Shown one piece after another: positions 24,668 through 32,790 of a stretch of 64,000 nt of DNA. The stretch is from Sporolactobacillus laevolacticus DSM 442 (GTDB lineage Bacteria; Bacillota; Bacilli; Bacillales; Sporolactobacillaceae): positions 1,688 through 65,687 of the forward strand of contig NZ_AWTC01000003.1 of the NCBI RefSeq assembly GCF_000497245.1, written 5' to 3'. The notes beneath the pieces are model-generated. The model was not told the DNA's origin. It saw only the letters and a program-made list of their open reading frames with translations, and made no database searches. Positions within the stretch are counted from its first letter, which is position 1; each line of letters opens with the position of its first letter. A program made the translations under genes and the position numbers.

Positions 24668-25816
24668 ATGATTCAAACGGTTTTATTCGATGTCGATGGC
24701 GTTTTTCTCAGTGAGGAACGTTATTTTGACGCTTCGGCGCTCACAGTCAGAGAATTGCTTCTGAGTGAAAACTATCTTGGACTGGGGAATAGCCGAAACT
24801 TTCAGACGGAATACAGCGATGAAGAAATCGCGGAGATCCGATCGAAACTATTCTTGAACGACGATGTGCTGAATTTCTTAAAATCCCGAGGCATGAATGC
24901 AAACTGGGATATGATTTACATAACGATATCCGTTCAACTGATCCATTTGACTGAGCAGCTTCCGAGCGACGTGCGCGCTGAAGCGGCAAAGCTTTTGACA
25001 AGGACGATTGATCAAAAAACACTGGATCAATTCAGAGCGTGGTTTAAAAATTATCCGGTAAAACCAGACTTTAGCCAATTTATGATCGATTTTCGTGAGA
25101 GCAAAGCTGTGAAGCAAGAGTTGATTCTTTATTTGAACGAGATAGCGGAGCGGCGGCTTGGTATTAAGACCGATGTTTTTAAACCGAAGAGTACTTTCTG
25201 GCATATAGGGGAGCATGCCTCGCAAGAATGGTACATAGGTGATGAGAATGTTCTTGGAGCAACCGGCTTGCCTTCAGTTCAGACAGGGAAGAAAGGGTTC
25301 ATGAATGAAGAGGTTACACTGGCAGAACCTGATTTTATTCGTGGAATGTTTCAGACCTTCCGTGACAAGGGACTGCAGGTAGGTATTGCTACCGGACGCC
25401 CTCGCCTTGAGACCGTTAAACCATTTACGTACTTGAATTGGATTGGTGAGCTCGATCAAAACCATATTGTTACCGCCGACGATGTGCTGGCGGCAGAACG
25501 GAAATATGATGCAGCACCTCTTGCAAAGCCGCATCCGTTTACGTATCTTACCTCATTTTATGGAAAAGACAGCGATATTGAACGCTGGACTGCCCGCCAG
25601 CCGGAAAAACTTCCAGATGGGGAACAAACCTTGATTGTTGGCGATTCGCTAGCCGATTTGCTCTGTGCGAAGCAATTGGGGTGCAGATTTGCAGGAGTAT
25701 TGACCGGGCTTTCAGGCCAGAAAGCCCGAAGTGAACTGGAAGAGCACGGTGCCGACTTTATCCTCGATTCGGTCGCGGATGTGAAGGAACTCGTGCTCGA
25801 ACTAATAGAAAAATAA
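24668..25816 (+). CDS. HAD-superfamily hydrolase with inserted helical domain
   Basis: Probable phosphatase, 382 residues. HAD motif I is VLFDVDGVFL (residues 4-13), motif II lies in VGIATGRPR, the Lys in LAKPHPF and motif IV in LIVGDSLADLLCAKQLG. Between motif I and II are about 220 residues, much longer than in standard HADs, mostly helical; this cap insert should set the substrate. GCRFAGVLTGLSGQKARSELEEHGADFIL is a typical C-terminal end. AAGGATCGG precedes ATG 24668. Confidence 0.8.
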   Translation: MIQTVLFDVDGVFLSEERYFDASALTVRELLLSENYLGLGNSRNFQTEYSDEEIAEIRSKLFLNDDVLNFLKSRGMNANWDMIYITISVQLIHLTEQLPSDVRAEAAKLLTRTIDQKTLDQFRAWFKNYPVKPDFSQFMIDFRESKAVKQELILYLNEIAERRLGIKTDVFKPKSTFWHIGEHASQEWYIGDENVLGATGLPSVQTGKKGFMNEEVTLAEPDFIRGMFQTFRDKGLQVGIATGRPRLETVKPFTYLNWIGELDQNHIVTADDVLAAERKYDAAPLAKPHPFTYLTSFYGKDSDIERWTARQPEKLPDGEQTLIVGDSLADLLCAKQLGCRFAGVLTGLSGQKARSELEEHGADFILDSVADVKELVLELIEK

Positions 25817-25823
25817 TTGATCA

Positions 25824-25858
25824 AAAAGGGCGGGCTTGTATAGTCCGCCTTATTTTTT
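25824..25858 (+). terminator. Terminator after the HAD gene
   Basis: AAGGGCGG / CCGCCTT stem followed by ATTTTTTT. Confidence 0.75.
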
Positions 25859-25989
25859 TACTGCTCTGATGAATAAGTTTGTTGTTTTTTGATTCATTAA
25901 GAGAGATTACGATTCAATAATTGTTTGATCAACACGAAAATAGATGTCGTCTACATTCAGATTTTGTAGAGTAGAAAGAAGGTTAGTAT

Positions 25990-26808
25990 GTGTCTATCAG
26001 AGAAAAAGTAGGCGTTGATGTCGGTGGAACACTAATAAAAGCAGCTATTCATACCGAGAATGACTGGATTTATCAATCCTTCCCCATAAGTCAGATTGAT
26101 GATGTCGCCGGATGGTTAACTAAGCATTCTGATCACCGATCATTGTGTCTGACAGGCGGAAAAGCGAGCCTTTTACAGTCAAAGATGAGTCGATCAGACA
26201 TTTATTTCGCCCCGGAATTTTTAGCCTCATGCAATGGTGCACGTTATCTGTTAACGATGCAACAAACAAACACACTTACGGATTTTATCCTGACCAATGT
26301 TGGTACAGGAACGTCCATGAACCTGATTAAAGGAGAAACGCAGCAATGGATCGGCGGAACAGGAGTTGGAGGCGGTACAATAATGGGTCTTTCGCGGTTA
26401 TTAACCGGAATTCACGATTATGATCGATTGGTGAAATTAGCTGCGTCAGGAAGAAGAGATACTGTTGACTTGACGGTCGCCAATATCTATGAGGGAGAAA
26501 CACCACCGATACCAGGCGATCTAACAGCTAGTAATTTTGGCGGTTTAATGGGTCAGCCAAGCACCCCCTCATCTGTAGATCAGTTGGCTTCAGTGATTGG
26601 GCTCGTTGCGGAAACCGTTGCCTCATTAAGCGTATTTGCTGCTAAGAACGCTCATGTAGATCATGCCGTTTATATTGGGAGTTCATTTGTCGACAATTCA
26701 CAATTAAGCAAGATTGTGGAATCCTATAGTAATTATTGTGGGATCACACCTATTATTCTTCATCATGGGCAATTCTGCGGAGCAATTGGTGCGGCTTTGG
26801 AAGTATAG
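25990..26808 (+). CDS. coaW: Type II pantothenate kinase
   Basis: Catalyses ATP-dependent phosphorylation of pantothenate, the first step of CoA synthesis. 272 residues, the size of Staphylococcus CoaW. Acetate/sugar-kinase-fold motifs are VGVDVGGTLIKAA (phosphate 1), ILTNVGTGTSMNL (phosphate 2) and GGTGVGGGTIMGLSRLL (adenosine/pantothenate loop). The predicted catalytic Glu would lie in FAPEFLASCNGARYLL. Type II enzymes are refractory to CoA feedback in Staphylococcus. GTG 25990 after AAGAAGG. Monocistronic. Confidence 0.88.
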   Translation: MSIREKVGVDVGGTLIKAAIHTENDWIYQSFPISQIDDVAGWLTKHSDHRSLCLTGGKASLLQSKMSRSDIYFAPEFLASCNGARYLLTMQQTNTLTDFILTNVGTGTSMNLIKGETQQWIGGTGVGGGTIMGLSRLLTGIHDYDRLVKLAASGRRDTVDLTVANIYEGETPPIPGDLTASNFGGLMGQPSTPSSVDQLASVIGLVAETVASLSVFAAKNAHVDHAVYIGSSFVDNSQLSKIVESYSNYCGITPIILHHGQFCGAIGAALEV

Positions 26809-26894
26809 CTCAGTTGGAAGACCTATATGAACGTCAAAAGAACATAATTAATTATTTGATAGAGTGACAGACGCACTTTGAATAAGATATAGAT

Positions 26895-26940
26895 AAGAAA
26901 CCTCCGCTCATCCCATGCTGGGAATAAGAGGAGGTTTCTT
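26895..26940. terminator. Terminator between coaW and serA
   Basis: Arms AAGAAACCTCC / GGAGGTTTCTT with an inner CCC/GGG pair; serves serA (minus strand, followed by ATCTATAT) and possibly coaW. Confidence 0.75.
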
Positions 26941-26955
26941 GGATGGGTCAAAAGT

Positions 26956-28560
26956 TTAGTTTTCTTCTTCAGGTACATCTATTTCAACAAATTGGACATC
27001 ATTCAGATCTTGAATGCCAAGAATTTCTGTACGAACGTTTTCCGGTACCGGTTTGTCGACGGTTAAGACCATAACCGCTTTTCCGCCGATCGTCTGGCGC
27101 CCAACGTACATACTGCCAATATTGATGCTGCCTTTTCCGAGTATTGATCCCACACTACCGATCATGCCCGGCACGTCCATATGGTCGATGTACAGCAAAT
27201 ATTTTTCGGGTTCCATATCTAGGCGATAGCCATTGATTGATACAATTCGGCCGCCGAATCCGGAAAGGTATGTGCAGGCGATCGTTGCCTTGTCGTCTCC
27301 ATTCACGATTTCAAGCTCAATAAAGTTTGTGAATCCCTTATGAGCAGCATTTTTTTGTACGCTGTAGGAGAGGCTGTGCGCCTTAAGCACCTGCATGACG
27401 TTCACAATATTAATCGAAGAATCAAGGTAATAAGAGAGTAGGGCCTTGATCATCTGCCGTGTCAGTAGTCCTGTGTCTTCGAGAAAAAGTTCGCCGTAGT
27501 AATTAATATTGATTTTTTCAGGTGCCTTCTTGAAAATTTGCATCAGCAGTTCGGCCATCTGTTCGCTCAGCGTCAGATAAGGCCTGATTTTTTGCTGAAC
27601 TGAAGCAGAAATGTGCGGCAGGTTGATTGCGTGTTGAACGCTGCCAGCTGTGAATATGCCGACAATTTCTTCACTGACTGATTCCGCAACTTTTTCTTGC
27701 GCTTCGGCTGTCGACGCACCGAGGTGCGGGGTCACGATGATCCGGGGATTCTGTGTGAGCCCTGTATTCTGAGGAGGTTCATGTTCAAATACATCGATTG
27801 CCGCTCCGGCCACTTGTCCACTGTTCACCGCGTCTACCAATGCTTGTTCATCAATAATTCCACCACGGGCACAGTTAACGATTCGCAAGCCTTTTTTTGT
27901 TTTGGCAAAATAATCAGCATCAATCAGTCCGCGTGTCTCAGGAGTCAATGGAGTGTGAACGGTAATGAAATCTGCTTGTTCAGCAATCTCATCCAGACTT
28001 GCCTTGATTATGCCAAGTTTCTTTGCACGGTCTTCGGTAAGGAATGGGTCATAACCAAGAATATTCATCTGGAAGCCCTTTGCCCGTTTGGCAACCTCTG
28101 TACCGATTCTGCCCATACCGACAACGCCAAGCGTCTTCTGATAAAGTTCAACGCCTTTGAAAAGTTTGCGTTCCCATTTTCCCGAAGTTAGGGAGCCGTA
28201 CGCCTGTGGGATGCTGCGTGCCAGTGAGAGCATCATAGCTAGTGTATGTTCCGTTGCAGCGATCGTATTGCCGGCCGGAGCATTGATAACAATGATGCCT
28301 TTTTCAGTAGCTGCTTCAATATCAATATTGTCGACACCGACACCAGCTCGTGCAATCACCTTCAGCCGATCAGCGGCCTGAATAATGTCGCGTGTGACTT
28401 GTGTCTGGCTGCGGACAATCAAAGCATCGTAATCCTTGATCATTTCAGCGAGCACTGCCGGATCAAGACCGGTCTGCTGTTCAACCTTGAATTCAGGATT
28501 GCTTGTCAGTGCCCGCAAACCGCTCTCACTGATTGGATCCGTAACAATGACTTTATACAT
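26956..28560 (-). CDS. serA: D-3-phosphoglycerate dehydrogenase
   Basis: NAD-dependent first enzyme of serine synthesis, oxidising 3-phosphoglycerate. 534 residues: substrate/NAD domain with GVVGMGRIGTEVAKRAKGF, catalytic Arg in NCARGGIIDE, Glu in DVFEHEPP and His in VTPHLGASTAEAQ; then an intervening domain and a C-terminal ACT domain (LLYIDHMDVPGMIGSVGSILG) that binds serine in regulated forms. ATG 28560 overlaps the stop of the upstream aminotransferase by 8 bp; GAGGAGG lies 12 nt upstream. Expression should follow the serine-type T-box leader of the operon. Confidence 0.95.
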   Translation of the reverse strand: MYKVIVTDPISESGLRALTSNPEFKVEQQTGLDPAVLAEMIKDYDALIVRSQTQVTRDIIQAADRLKVIARAGVGVDNIDIEAATEKGIIVINAPAGNTIAATEHTLAMMLSLARSIPQAYGSLTSGKWERKLFKGVELYQKTLGVVGMGRIGTEVAKRAKGFQMNILGYDPFLTEDRAKKLGIIKASLDEIAEQADFITVHTPLTPETRGLIDADYFAKTKKGLRIVNCARGGIIDEQALVDAVNSGQVAGAAIDVFEHEPPQNTGLTQNPRIIVTPHLGASTAEAQEKVAESVSEEIVGIFTAGSVQHAINLPHISASVQQKIRPYLTLSEQMAELLMQIFKKAPEKININYYGELFLEDTGLLTRQMIKALLSYYLDSSINIVNVMQVLKAHSLSYSVQKNAAHKGFTNFIELEIVNGDDKATIACTYLSGFGGRIVSINGYRLDMEPEKYLLYIDHMDVPGMIGSVGSILGKGSINIGSMYVGRQTIGGKAVMVLTVDKPVPENVRTEILGIQDLNDVQFVEIDVPEEEN

Positions 28561-29722
28561 GCTGTACCCAAACCTCCTCGGCTTTTTTGACGGCTGCGCC
28601 GAAACGCGGCGTCTGTCCAAATTTTGCTAATGTCAATTCGAGTGCGCTCAATACTTTCAGGACGTCGAAAGGTGTGCAATAGCCCATATGTCCAATCCGG
28701 AAGATCTTGCCCTTTAAATCTTTTTGTCCGCCTGCGATGGTGATTGAGAAATCTTTCTTTAGCGCTTTTTGAATATCAGGAGCGGAGATTCCTTCAGGCT
28801 TAACAGCTGTAACTGTCGGTGAAGCGTCAGCCTCTGAAGTCAACAGAGGGAGGCCAAGCTCACGAACGCCTGCGCGTATCATGTCTCTGAGTAGAAGATG
28901 GCGTTTGATCACATTCACCCAGCCTTCTTCTTCAATCATGTCGCAAACTGCTTGAGCACCTTGAATGAGCGAAACAGCCGGTGTGAACGGCGTCGACTTT
29001 TGTTTTTCATAAGTATCTACATAACGTTTCAGATCGAGATAGAAGCGTCTTTCCGGACATTCGCGAATCGCTTTTAAGCCTTTATCACTAAAAGCGACGA
29101 ATGCAAGACCAGGAGGAAGCATTAGTGCTTTTTGTGAACTGGTGACGAGCAAGTCGATGTTGTCCTTTTCCATATCAACAGGAACAGCGCCGATGCAGCT
29201 TACACCATCCACTAGGAACAACGCATCTGTCTTTTCCTTAACCACCTTGCCAAGCGCGTGGATAGGGTTCAGAACACCTGTCGACGTTTCGTTGAACGTG
29301 CCGAACACTGCCTTAATCGGTGTGCCTGCAAGACTGTCAATAAACGCTTCGAGTTGTTCAGGTGAACAGGATTTGCCCCACTCAATATTCAAACGGTGAA
29401 CAGTTGCCCCGTAATTTTCCGCGATCGTAGCCAGGCGGTCGCCAAAGGAACCGGCGACAATGACAATGGCGTGGTCGCCTTCATGAACCGTATTCACGAC
29501 GGCCGCCTCAAGTGCCGAAGTGCCGCTGCTTGTCAAAATCATAACAGGATGCTTGGTGCCGAAAACAGGTTGGAGCCGTGTTGCGACATCTTCAATCAGT
29601 ACGGAGAAGTCAGGACTCCGGTGCCCGATCATCGGGCGCGCCATAGCGGCATTTACTTGGTTTGGAATTGGGGTCGGGCCTGGTGTAAACAAATACGTCT
29701 GATCTAAAAACAATGAACTCAT
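28553..29722 (-). CDS. Class V aminotransferase, likely phosphoserine aminotransferase role
   Basis: PLP enzyme of 389 residues in the alanine/serine-glyoxylate aminotransferase group. LFTPGPTPIPNQV at the start, GHRSPDFS, SSGTSALEAAVVNTV, and the PLP lysine in LLVTSSQKALMLPPGLAF are diagnostic. Its overlap with serA under one T-box leader suggests that it supplies the transamination step to phosphoserine in place of, or beside, SerC; this is inference from context. ATG 29722 stands close to AAAGG, and TTG 29713 is an alternative start. Confidence 0.85.
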   Translation of the reverse strand: MSSLFLDQTYLFTPGPTPIPNQVNAAMARPMIGHRSPDFSVLIEDVATRLQPVFGTKHPVMILTSSGTSALEAAVVNTVHEGDHAIVIVAGSFGDRLATIAENYGATVHRLNIEWGKSCSPEQLEAFIDSLAGTPIKAVFGTFNETSTGVLNPIHALGKVVKEKTDALFLVDGVSCIGAVPVDMEKDNIDLLVTSSQKALMLPPGLAFVAFSDKGLKAIRECPERRFYLDLKRYVDTYEKQKSTPFTPAVSLIQGAQAVCDMIEEEGWVNVIKRHLLLRDMIRAGVRELGLPLLTSEADASPTVTAVKPEGISAPDIQKALKKDFSITIAGGQKDLKGKIFRIGHMGYCTPFDVLKVLSALELTLAKFGQTPRFGAAVKKAEEVWVQHV

Positions 29723-29785
29723 CCTTTCTGTTTCTCTTTGATCTGCGGAAACGAGGCAATGCAGTGCATGTCCCGTCCGTTAATA

Positions 29786-30086
29786 TAATAAAAACGTCCC
29801 TCGCGACATGCAGAAACATGCCGCGAGGGACGTTAGTATACGTGGTGCCACCCTCATTTACCGCCAACGCAAAATCCAAAAGCTAGGCGGTCTTCATTAA
29901 ATTCGATAACGACTTTGAGCCGAATCAGCCTACTCAGGTGACCTACAGAGAGTGAATCTCTTACAAAGTCAAATGTTCAACTGATTTATTCCGAAGTGCT
30001 AAGTTAGGAGGAAATCGTACCGGCTCTCAGCAGTCACCGGTTCTCTGAAACTGATCTCCCAAAAACTGTTGTCTTCATCATCACAT
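29786..30086 (-). promoter_or_regulatory. T-box riboswitch of the aminotransferase-serA operon
   Basis: Leader of about 300 nt on the minus strand. Stem I carries the AGAGA bulge and the ACCGGT-GACTGCTGAGA-GCCGGT apical hairpin; the T-box core GGGTGGCACCACG is at 29841-29853, followed by a very strong terminator (ACGTCCCTCGCG / CGCGAGGGACGT arms, 29794-29833, then TTTTTATT). Uncharged tRNA would stabilise the antiterminator. Gene content points to tRNA-Ser; I could not place the specifier codon with certainty, a TCA lies in the expected region. Confidence 0.9.
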
Positions 30087-30092
30087 GTAAAT

Positions 30093-30121
30093 TTATAAAA
30101 TTCATAACTTATTGTGTCCAA
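30093..30121 (-). promoter_or_regulatory. Promoter of the serine operon
   Basis: Minus-strand TTGGAC (30116-30121) and TTATAA (30093-30098) with 17-nt spacing, placing the start near 30086, just before the T-box stem I. Confidence 0.6.
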
Positions 30122-30187
30122 ATTGTAACAGCAATTGGATTGTTTGTAAAGAAAAATATTTTTTTCTGAAAGAGAGTGCTCTTTTCT

Positions 30188-31276
30188 TTACTTACTTGGT
30201 TCCGGAGACATTTCTTTAATCGCATGATCAAGAACCATTAGCAATTCTTTCATATCGTCCATTTTTCCGATCGTGATTCGGACACCGTCCTGAAATGCGT
30301 TAATTAAATAACCATTTTTCTTGCAAAGTTCTGCAACTTTTTTTGGTTCGGCGACCTTCACAAAAATAAAATTGGCTTGAGTCTTGTAATAGGAAATCCC
30401 TTTCGCATCAAGAAAAGAAGTGGTCATTGCCGAGACTTCATTATTTTTTCTTACACATTCATCTTTAAAAGCGTCATCCTTAAGCGCAGCAAGCGCTGCT
30501 ACCTGGCTCAATCGTGGATTATTGAACGGAGGCCTGACTTTGTCAATTTCTTCGATTACGCGACGTCCGCCAATCGCATAACCAACCCGGAAGGAAGCTA
30601 ATCCGTACGATTTGGAGAAGGTTCTGAGTACCAGTACATTCTCATTCATCGCAAGATAATCAATTCCGTTTGGAAAGTCAGCTGCTGTGACAAAATCAAT
30701 ATAGGCCTCGTCAAGGACAATAATCACATCTTTTGGCACACGCTGGATAAAATCATTCAACTCTTCGGCATTCAGGTAAGTACCAGTTGGATTATTCGGA
30801 TTGCAGACCCAAATGATTTTGGTCGTAGGATCAATGGCTTCGAACATGGCGTTTAAATCATGTTTTCCATCACTGTCGCATGGAATCCTTTTTGTAGTTG
30901 CGCCCTCAATCTGGGCATGGCAATAATATTCATAAAATGTTGGCCAGGCCATGATGATGCTGTCACCTGATTCGAGAAATGCACGGCTGATCAAAACGAT
31001 CATCTCATCCAGGCCGGCACCAAACAGAAAATGTTCCGGCCCAACACCAAGCCGCGTCGATAACTCAAGGCGTAATGCCTGGTTGCGGCAATCGGGGTAG
31101 AGCTCAGGCAGCAGCATGTCTTCGCTTATTGCTTTGCGTACATTCGGGGAAGCGCCATACACATTTTCATTTGAATCCAGTTTGACGATCCTTTCCAAGC
31201 CATAAGCTTGCTTAATCTCATCTGTGGATGGACCGGGATTATAGGCCCTGAGGTTTTCAAGATTTTTCTTAAACAC
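30188..31276 (-). CDS. hisC: Histidinol-phosphate aminotransferase (HisC family)
   Basis: Class I/II PLP aminotransferase of 362 residues. KLDSNENVYG, FGAGLDEMI, WVCNPNNPTG, VLDEAYIDF, the PLP lysine in LRTFSKSYGLASFRVGYAIG and the Arg in GVRITIG are typical of HisC. No other his genes are near; stand-alone HisC proteins often also transaminate aromatic keto acids, so phenylalanine/tyrosine synthesis is an alternative role. Start GTG 31276, 7 nt after AGGAGG. Located directly upstream of the T-box operon but separated by its promoter. Confidence 0.85.
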   Translation of the reverse strand: MFKKNLENLRAYNPGPSTDEIKQAYGLERIVKLDSNENVYGASPNVRKAISEDMLLPELYPDCRNQALRLELSTRLGVGPEHFLFGAGLDEMIVLISRAFLESGDSIIMAWPTFYEYYCHAQIEGATTKRIPCDSDGKHDLNAMFEAIDPTTKIIWVCNPNNPTGTYLNAEELNDFIQRVPKDVIIVLDEAYIDFVTAADFPNGIDYLAMNENVLVLRTFSKSYGLASFRVGYAIGGRRVIEEIDKVRPPFNNPRLSQVAALAALKDDAFKDECVRKNNEVSAMTTSFLDAKGISYYKTQANFIFVKVAEPKKVAELCKKNGYLINAFQDGVRITIGKMDDMKELLMVLDHAIKEMSPEPSK

Positions 31277-31395
31277 GTGCAACCCTCCTTATCTTTGACC
31301 GTATCACATTTTGCAGAACGCTTATTCTTTCACAATATTCCATGGATTTTCAGAAGCCACTGATTAGAAAGCCGTTGTTCAAAATTTTAATAAAA

Positions 31396-31541
31396 CCCCT
31401 GATTTAGCAGGGGAGTGCAAGTCCGCTCAATCCATTACATTTAAACATGGGGAACAGTAAAAGTAAAGATGTGCTCATGGATTGCTAAGCGGTACACGAG
31501 TTGTGCACACGCAGAAAAAATGGACGTGTGGGCATTTTTTT
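31396..31541 (+). ncRNA. Candidate structured small RNA (strand uncertain)
   Basis: No ORF lies between hisC and the RpiR-type gene. Three structures cluster here: CCCCTG/CAGGGG (31396-31413); a long interrupted helix CCGCT + AATCCA + ACAT (31423-31440) with ATGT + TGGATT + AGCGG (31469-31492); and CACACG/CGTGTG followed by GGCATTTTTTT (31506-31541), a rightward terminator. On the opposite strand the first hairpin is followed by TTTTATT and would also terminate. A TTTAAT at 31386-31391 could be a -10 for a rightward RNA. No known RNA family recognised. Confidence 0.35.
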
Positions 31542-31626
31542 AAAAGTGGAGCTGGAAAAGCAATGTATAAGTTGCATGTCTGTTATGCATGAATAAGCGT
31601 TAAAAAAAATACGAAATCACTGATTT

Positions 31627-31677
31627 AGAAAACGTTTACAGAAAATTATTTTCAAATGAAAGCGTTTGATGTACAAT
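31627..31677 (+). promoter_or_regulatory. Two cre-like boxes at the RpiR-type regulator promoter
   Basis: AGAAAACGTTTACA (31627-31640) and ATGAAAGCGTTTGAT (31656-31670) resemble CcpA cre sites (TGNNANCGNTNNCA); the second sits just upstream of TACAAT (31672-31677), a good -10. Carbon catabolite control of the regulator gene is plausible; autoregulation by the RpiR protein is an alternative. Confidence 0.45.
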
Positions 31678-31706
31678 AGAATCATAGATGAAGGAGGGAC
31701 TTATGC

Positions 31707-32549
31707 ATGGCAGAGAGTCAATGTATTGTACGCATTCAGTCAGCCTATCCACATTTAAGCGAAAAGGAACGAAGAATTGCTGATTACATTTTAAATCATC
31801 CGAAGGAAACGATTCACAGCAGCATCAATCAAGTGTCCGCACGAATAAAAGTTGCCGATGCAACCGTTTTCCGTTTTTGCCGGAGACTGGATTTCAAAGG
31901 GTTTCAAGAAATGAAAATTGTGCTGGCTTCAGATATCGCTCGAAGTAAGCGCTTCGATGAGAGCAAGAATACTGAGCAGAACGATGATGTACTAGGCCTG
32001 GCGGAGCAAGTGTTTCAGGATAACATTCGTACACTTGAAAACACGTATCAGATACTGAATAGCGAACAGTTTAAAAAGGCAATCGATATTTTAGCTCATT
32101 CTGAACGGATTGCTTTCTTTGGCAGCAGTGGATCAGCGCTCATTGCTCAAGAAGCACACAGGAAATTTGTAAGAGCCGGTGTCATGACTTATGCGCCAAG
32201 TGATGGAGAATTTCAAATGTTATCAGCGTCTCAATTGACGGATCGGGATGCAGCGGTATTTATCTCTTATTCAGCGGCAGATAAGCATCTTGTTCAGGTT
32301 GCGAAAACGGCGAAACAAAAGGGTTGCCCTACGATCGGATTAACCGGCTTTATGAAATCTGCACTTGCTGAACTGATGGATGTATCGCTTCATACAGTTT
32401 CGGTGCCAACTGATTTCAGATCTGAGTCTTATGTGGCACGCGCTGCTCAAGTGACGCTGATCGACGCGCTTTTTGTCAGCGTAATGCATCAGCGTCAGAA
32501 AAAACAACAGATTGATGACAAACTTCAAGATGTGCTTTTGCAGGGATAA
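31707..32549 (+). CDS. MurR/RpiR family transcriptional regulator
   Basis: 280 residues with an N-terminal HTH_6 domain (LSEKERRIADYILNHPKETIHSS, then VADATVFRFCRRLDFKGFQEMKIVLA) and a C-terminal SIS domain (about 125-255; IAFFGSSGSALIAQEAHRKFVRAG) that binds phosphosugars. Such regulators control sugar or amino-sugar catabolic genes, usually adjacent, but here no such gene is present, so the regulon is elsewhere. AAGGAGGG precedes ATG 31707. Preceded by cre-like boxes; transcript ends at the convergent terminator near 32716-32758. Confidence 0.85.
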   Translation: MAESQCIVRIQSAYPHLSEKERRIADYILNHPKETIHSSINQVSARIKVADATVFRFCRRLDFKGFQEMKIVLASDIARSKRFDESKNTEQNDDVLGLAEQVFQDNIRTLENTYQILNSEQFKKAIDILAHSERIAFFGSSGSALIAQEAHRKFVRAGVMTYAPSDGEFQMLSASQLTDRDAAVFISYSAADKHLVQVAKTAKQKGCPTIGLTGFMKSALAELMDVSLHTVSVPTDFRSESYVARAAQVTLIDALFVSVMHQRQKKQQIDDKLQDVLLQG

Positions 32550-32616
32550 TTGTGAAATCCAATGGAAACGGTTGTAGGAAAAAGCACGCTCCATTTGTCC
32601 ATGGATATGGGTGCAT

Positions 32617-32712
32617 TCAGTATTGTGAATGCATCACGAGAAACAGAATGTATAGGCAGCCTAGTACGGCAGCAAAAAAGAAAATAAAGATCCAGCCAAT
32701 TTTCACTTTCAT
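32617..32712 (-). CDS. 31-residue single-pass membrane peptide
   Basis: The ORF encodes MKVKIGWIFIFFFAAVLGCL followed by YILFLVMHSQY: a short basic head and one long membrane helix. GAGGAGG lies 7 nt before ATG 32712, an excellent ribosome site. That site is inside the 3' arm of the hom-thrC-thrB terminator hairpin, and the U-run leads straight into the start codon, so it would be translated only on read-through or when the hairpin is open. I do not recognise the family; a chance ORF behind the terminator is possible. Confidence 0.45.
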   Translation of the reverse strand: MKVKIGWIFIFFFAAVLGCLYILFLVMHSQY

Positions 32713-32758
32713 AAAAAAACCTCCTCATCTGTTCATAGTTTGATCAGATGGGGAGGTT
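32713..32758. terminator. Terminator of hom-thrC-thrB, overlapping a ribosome site
   Basis: Fourteen-base arms (32718-32731 and 32745-32758) with one G.U pair; U-runs on both sides, so it can also end the RpiR-type transcript. On the minus strand the distal arm contains GAGGAGG of the 31-codon ORF. Confidence 0.85.
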
Positions 32759-32790
32759 TCTATTTAGGTACTCGTTATTGAAATCGTTAA

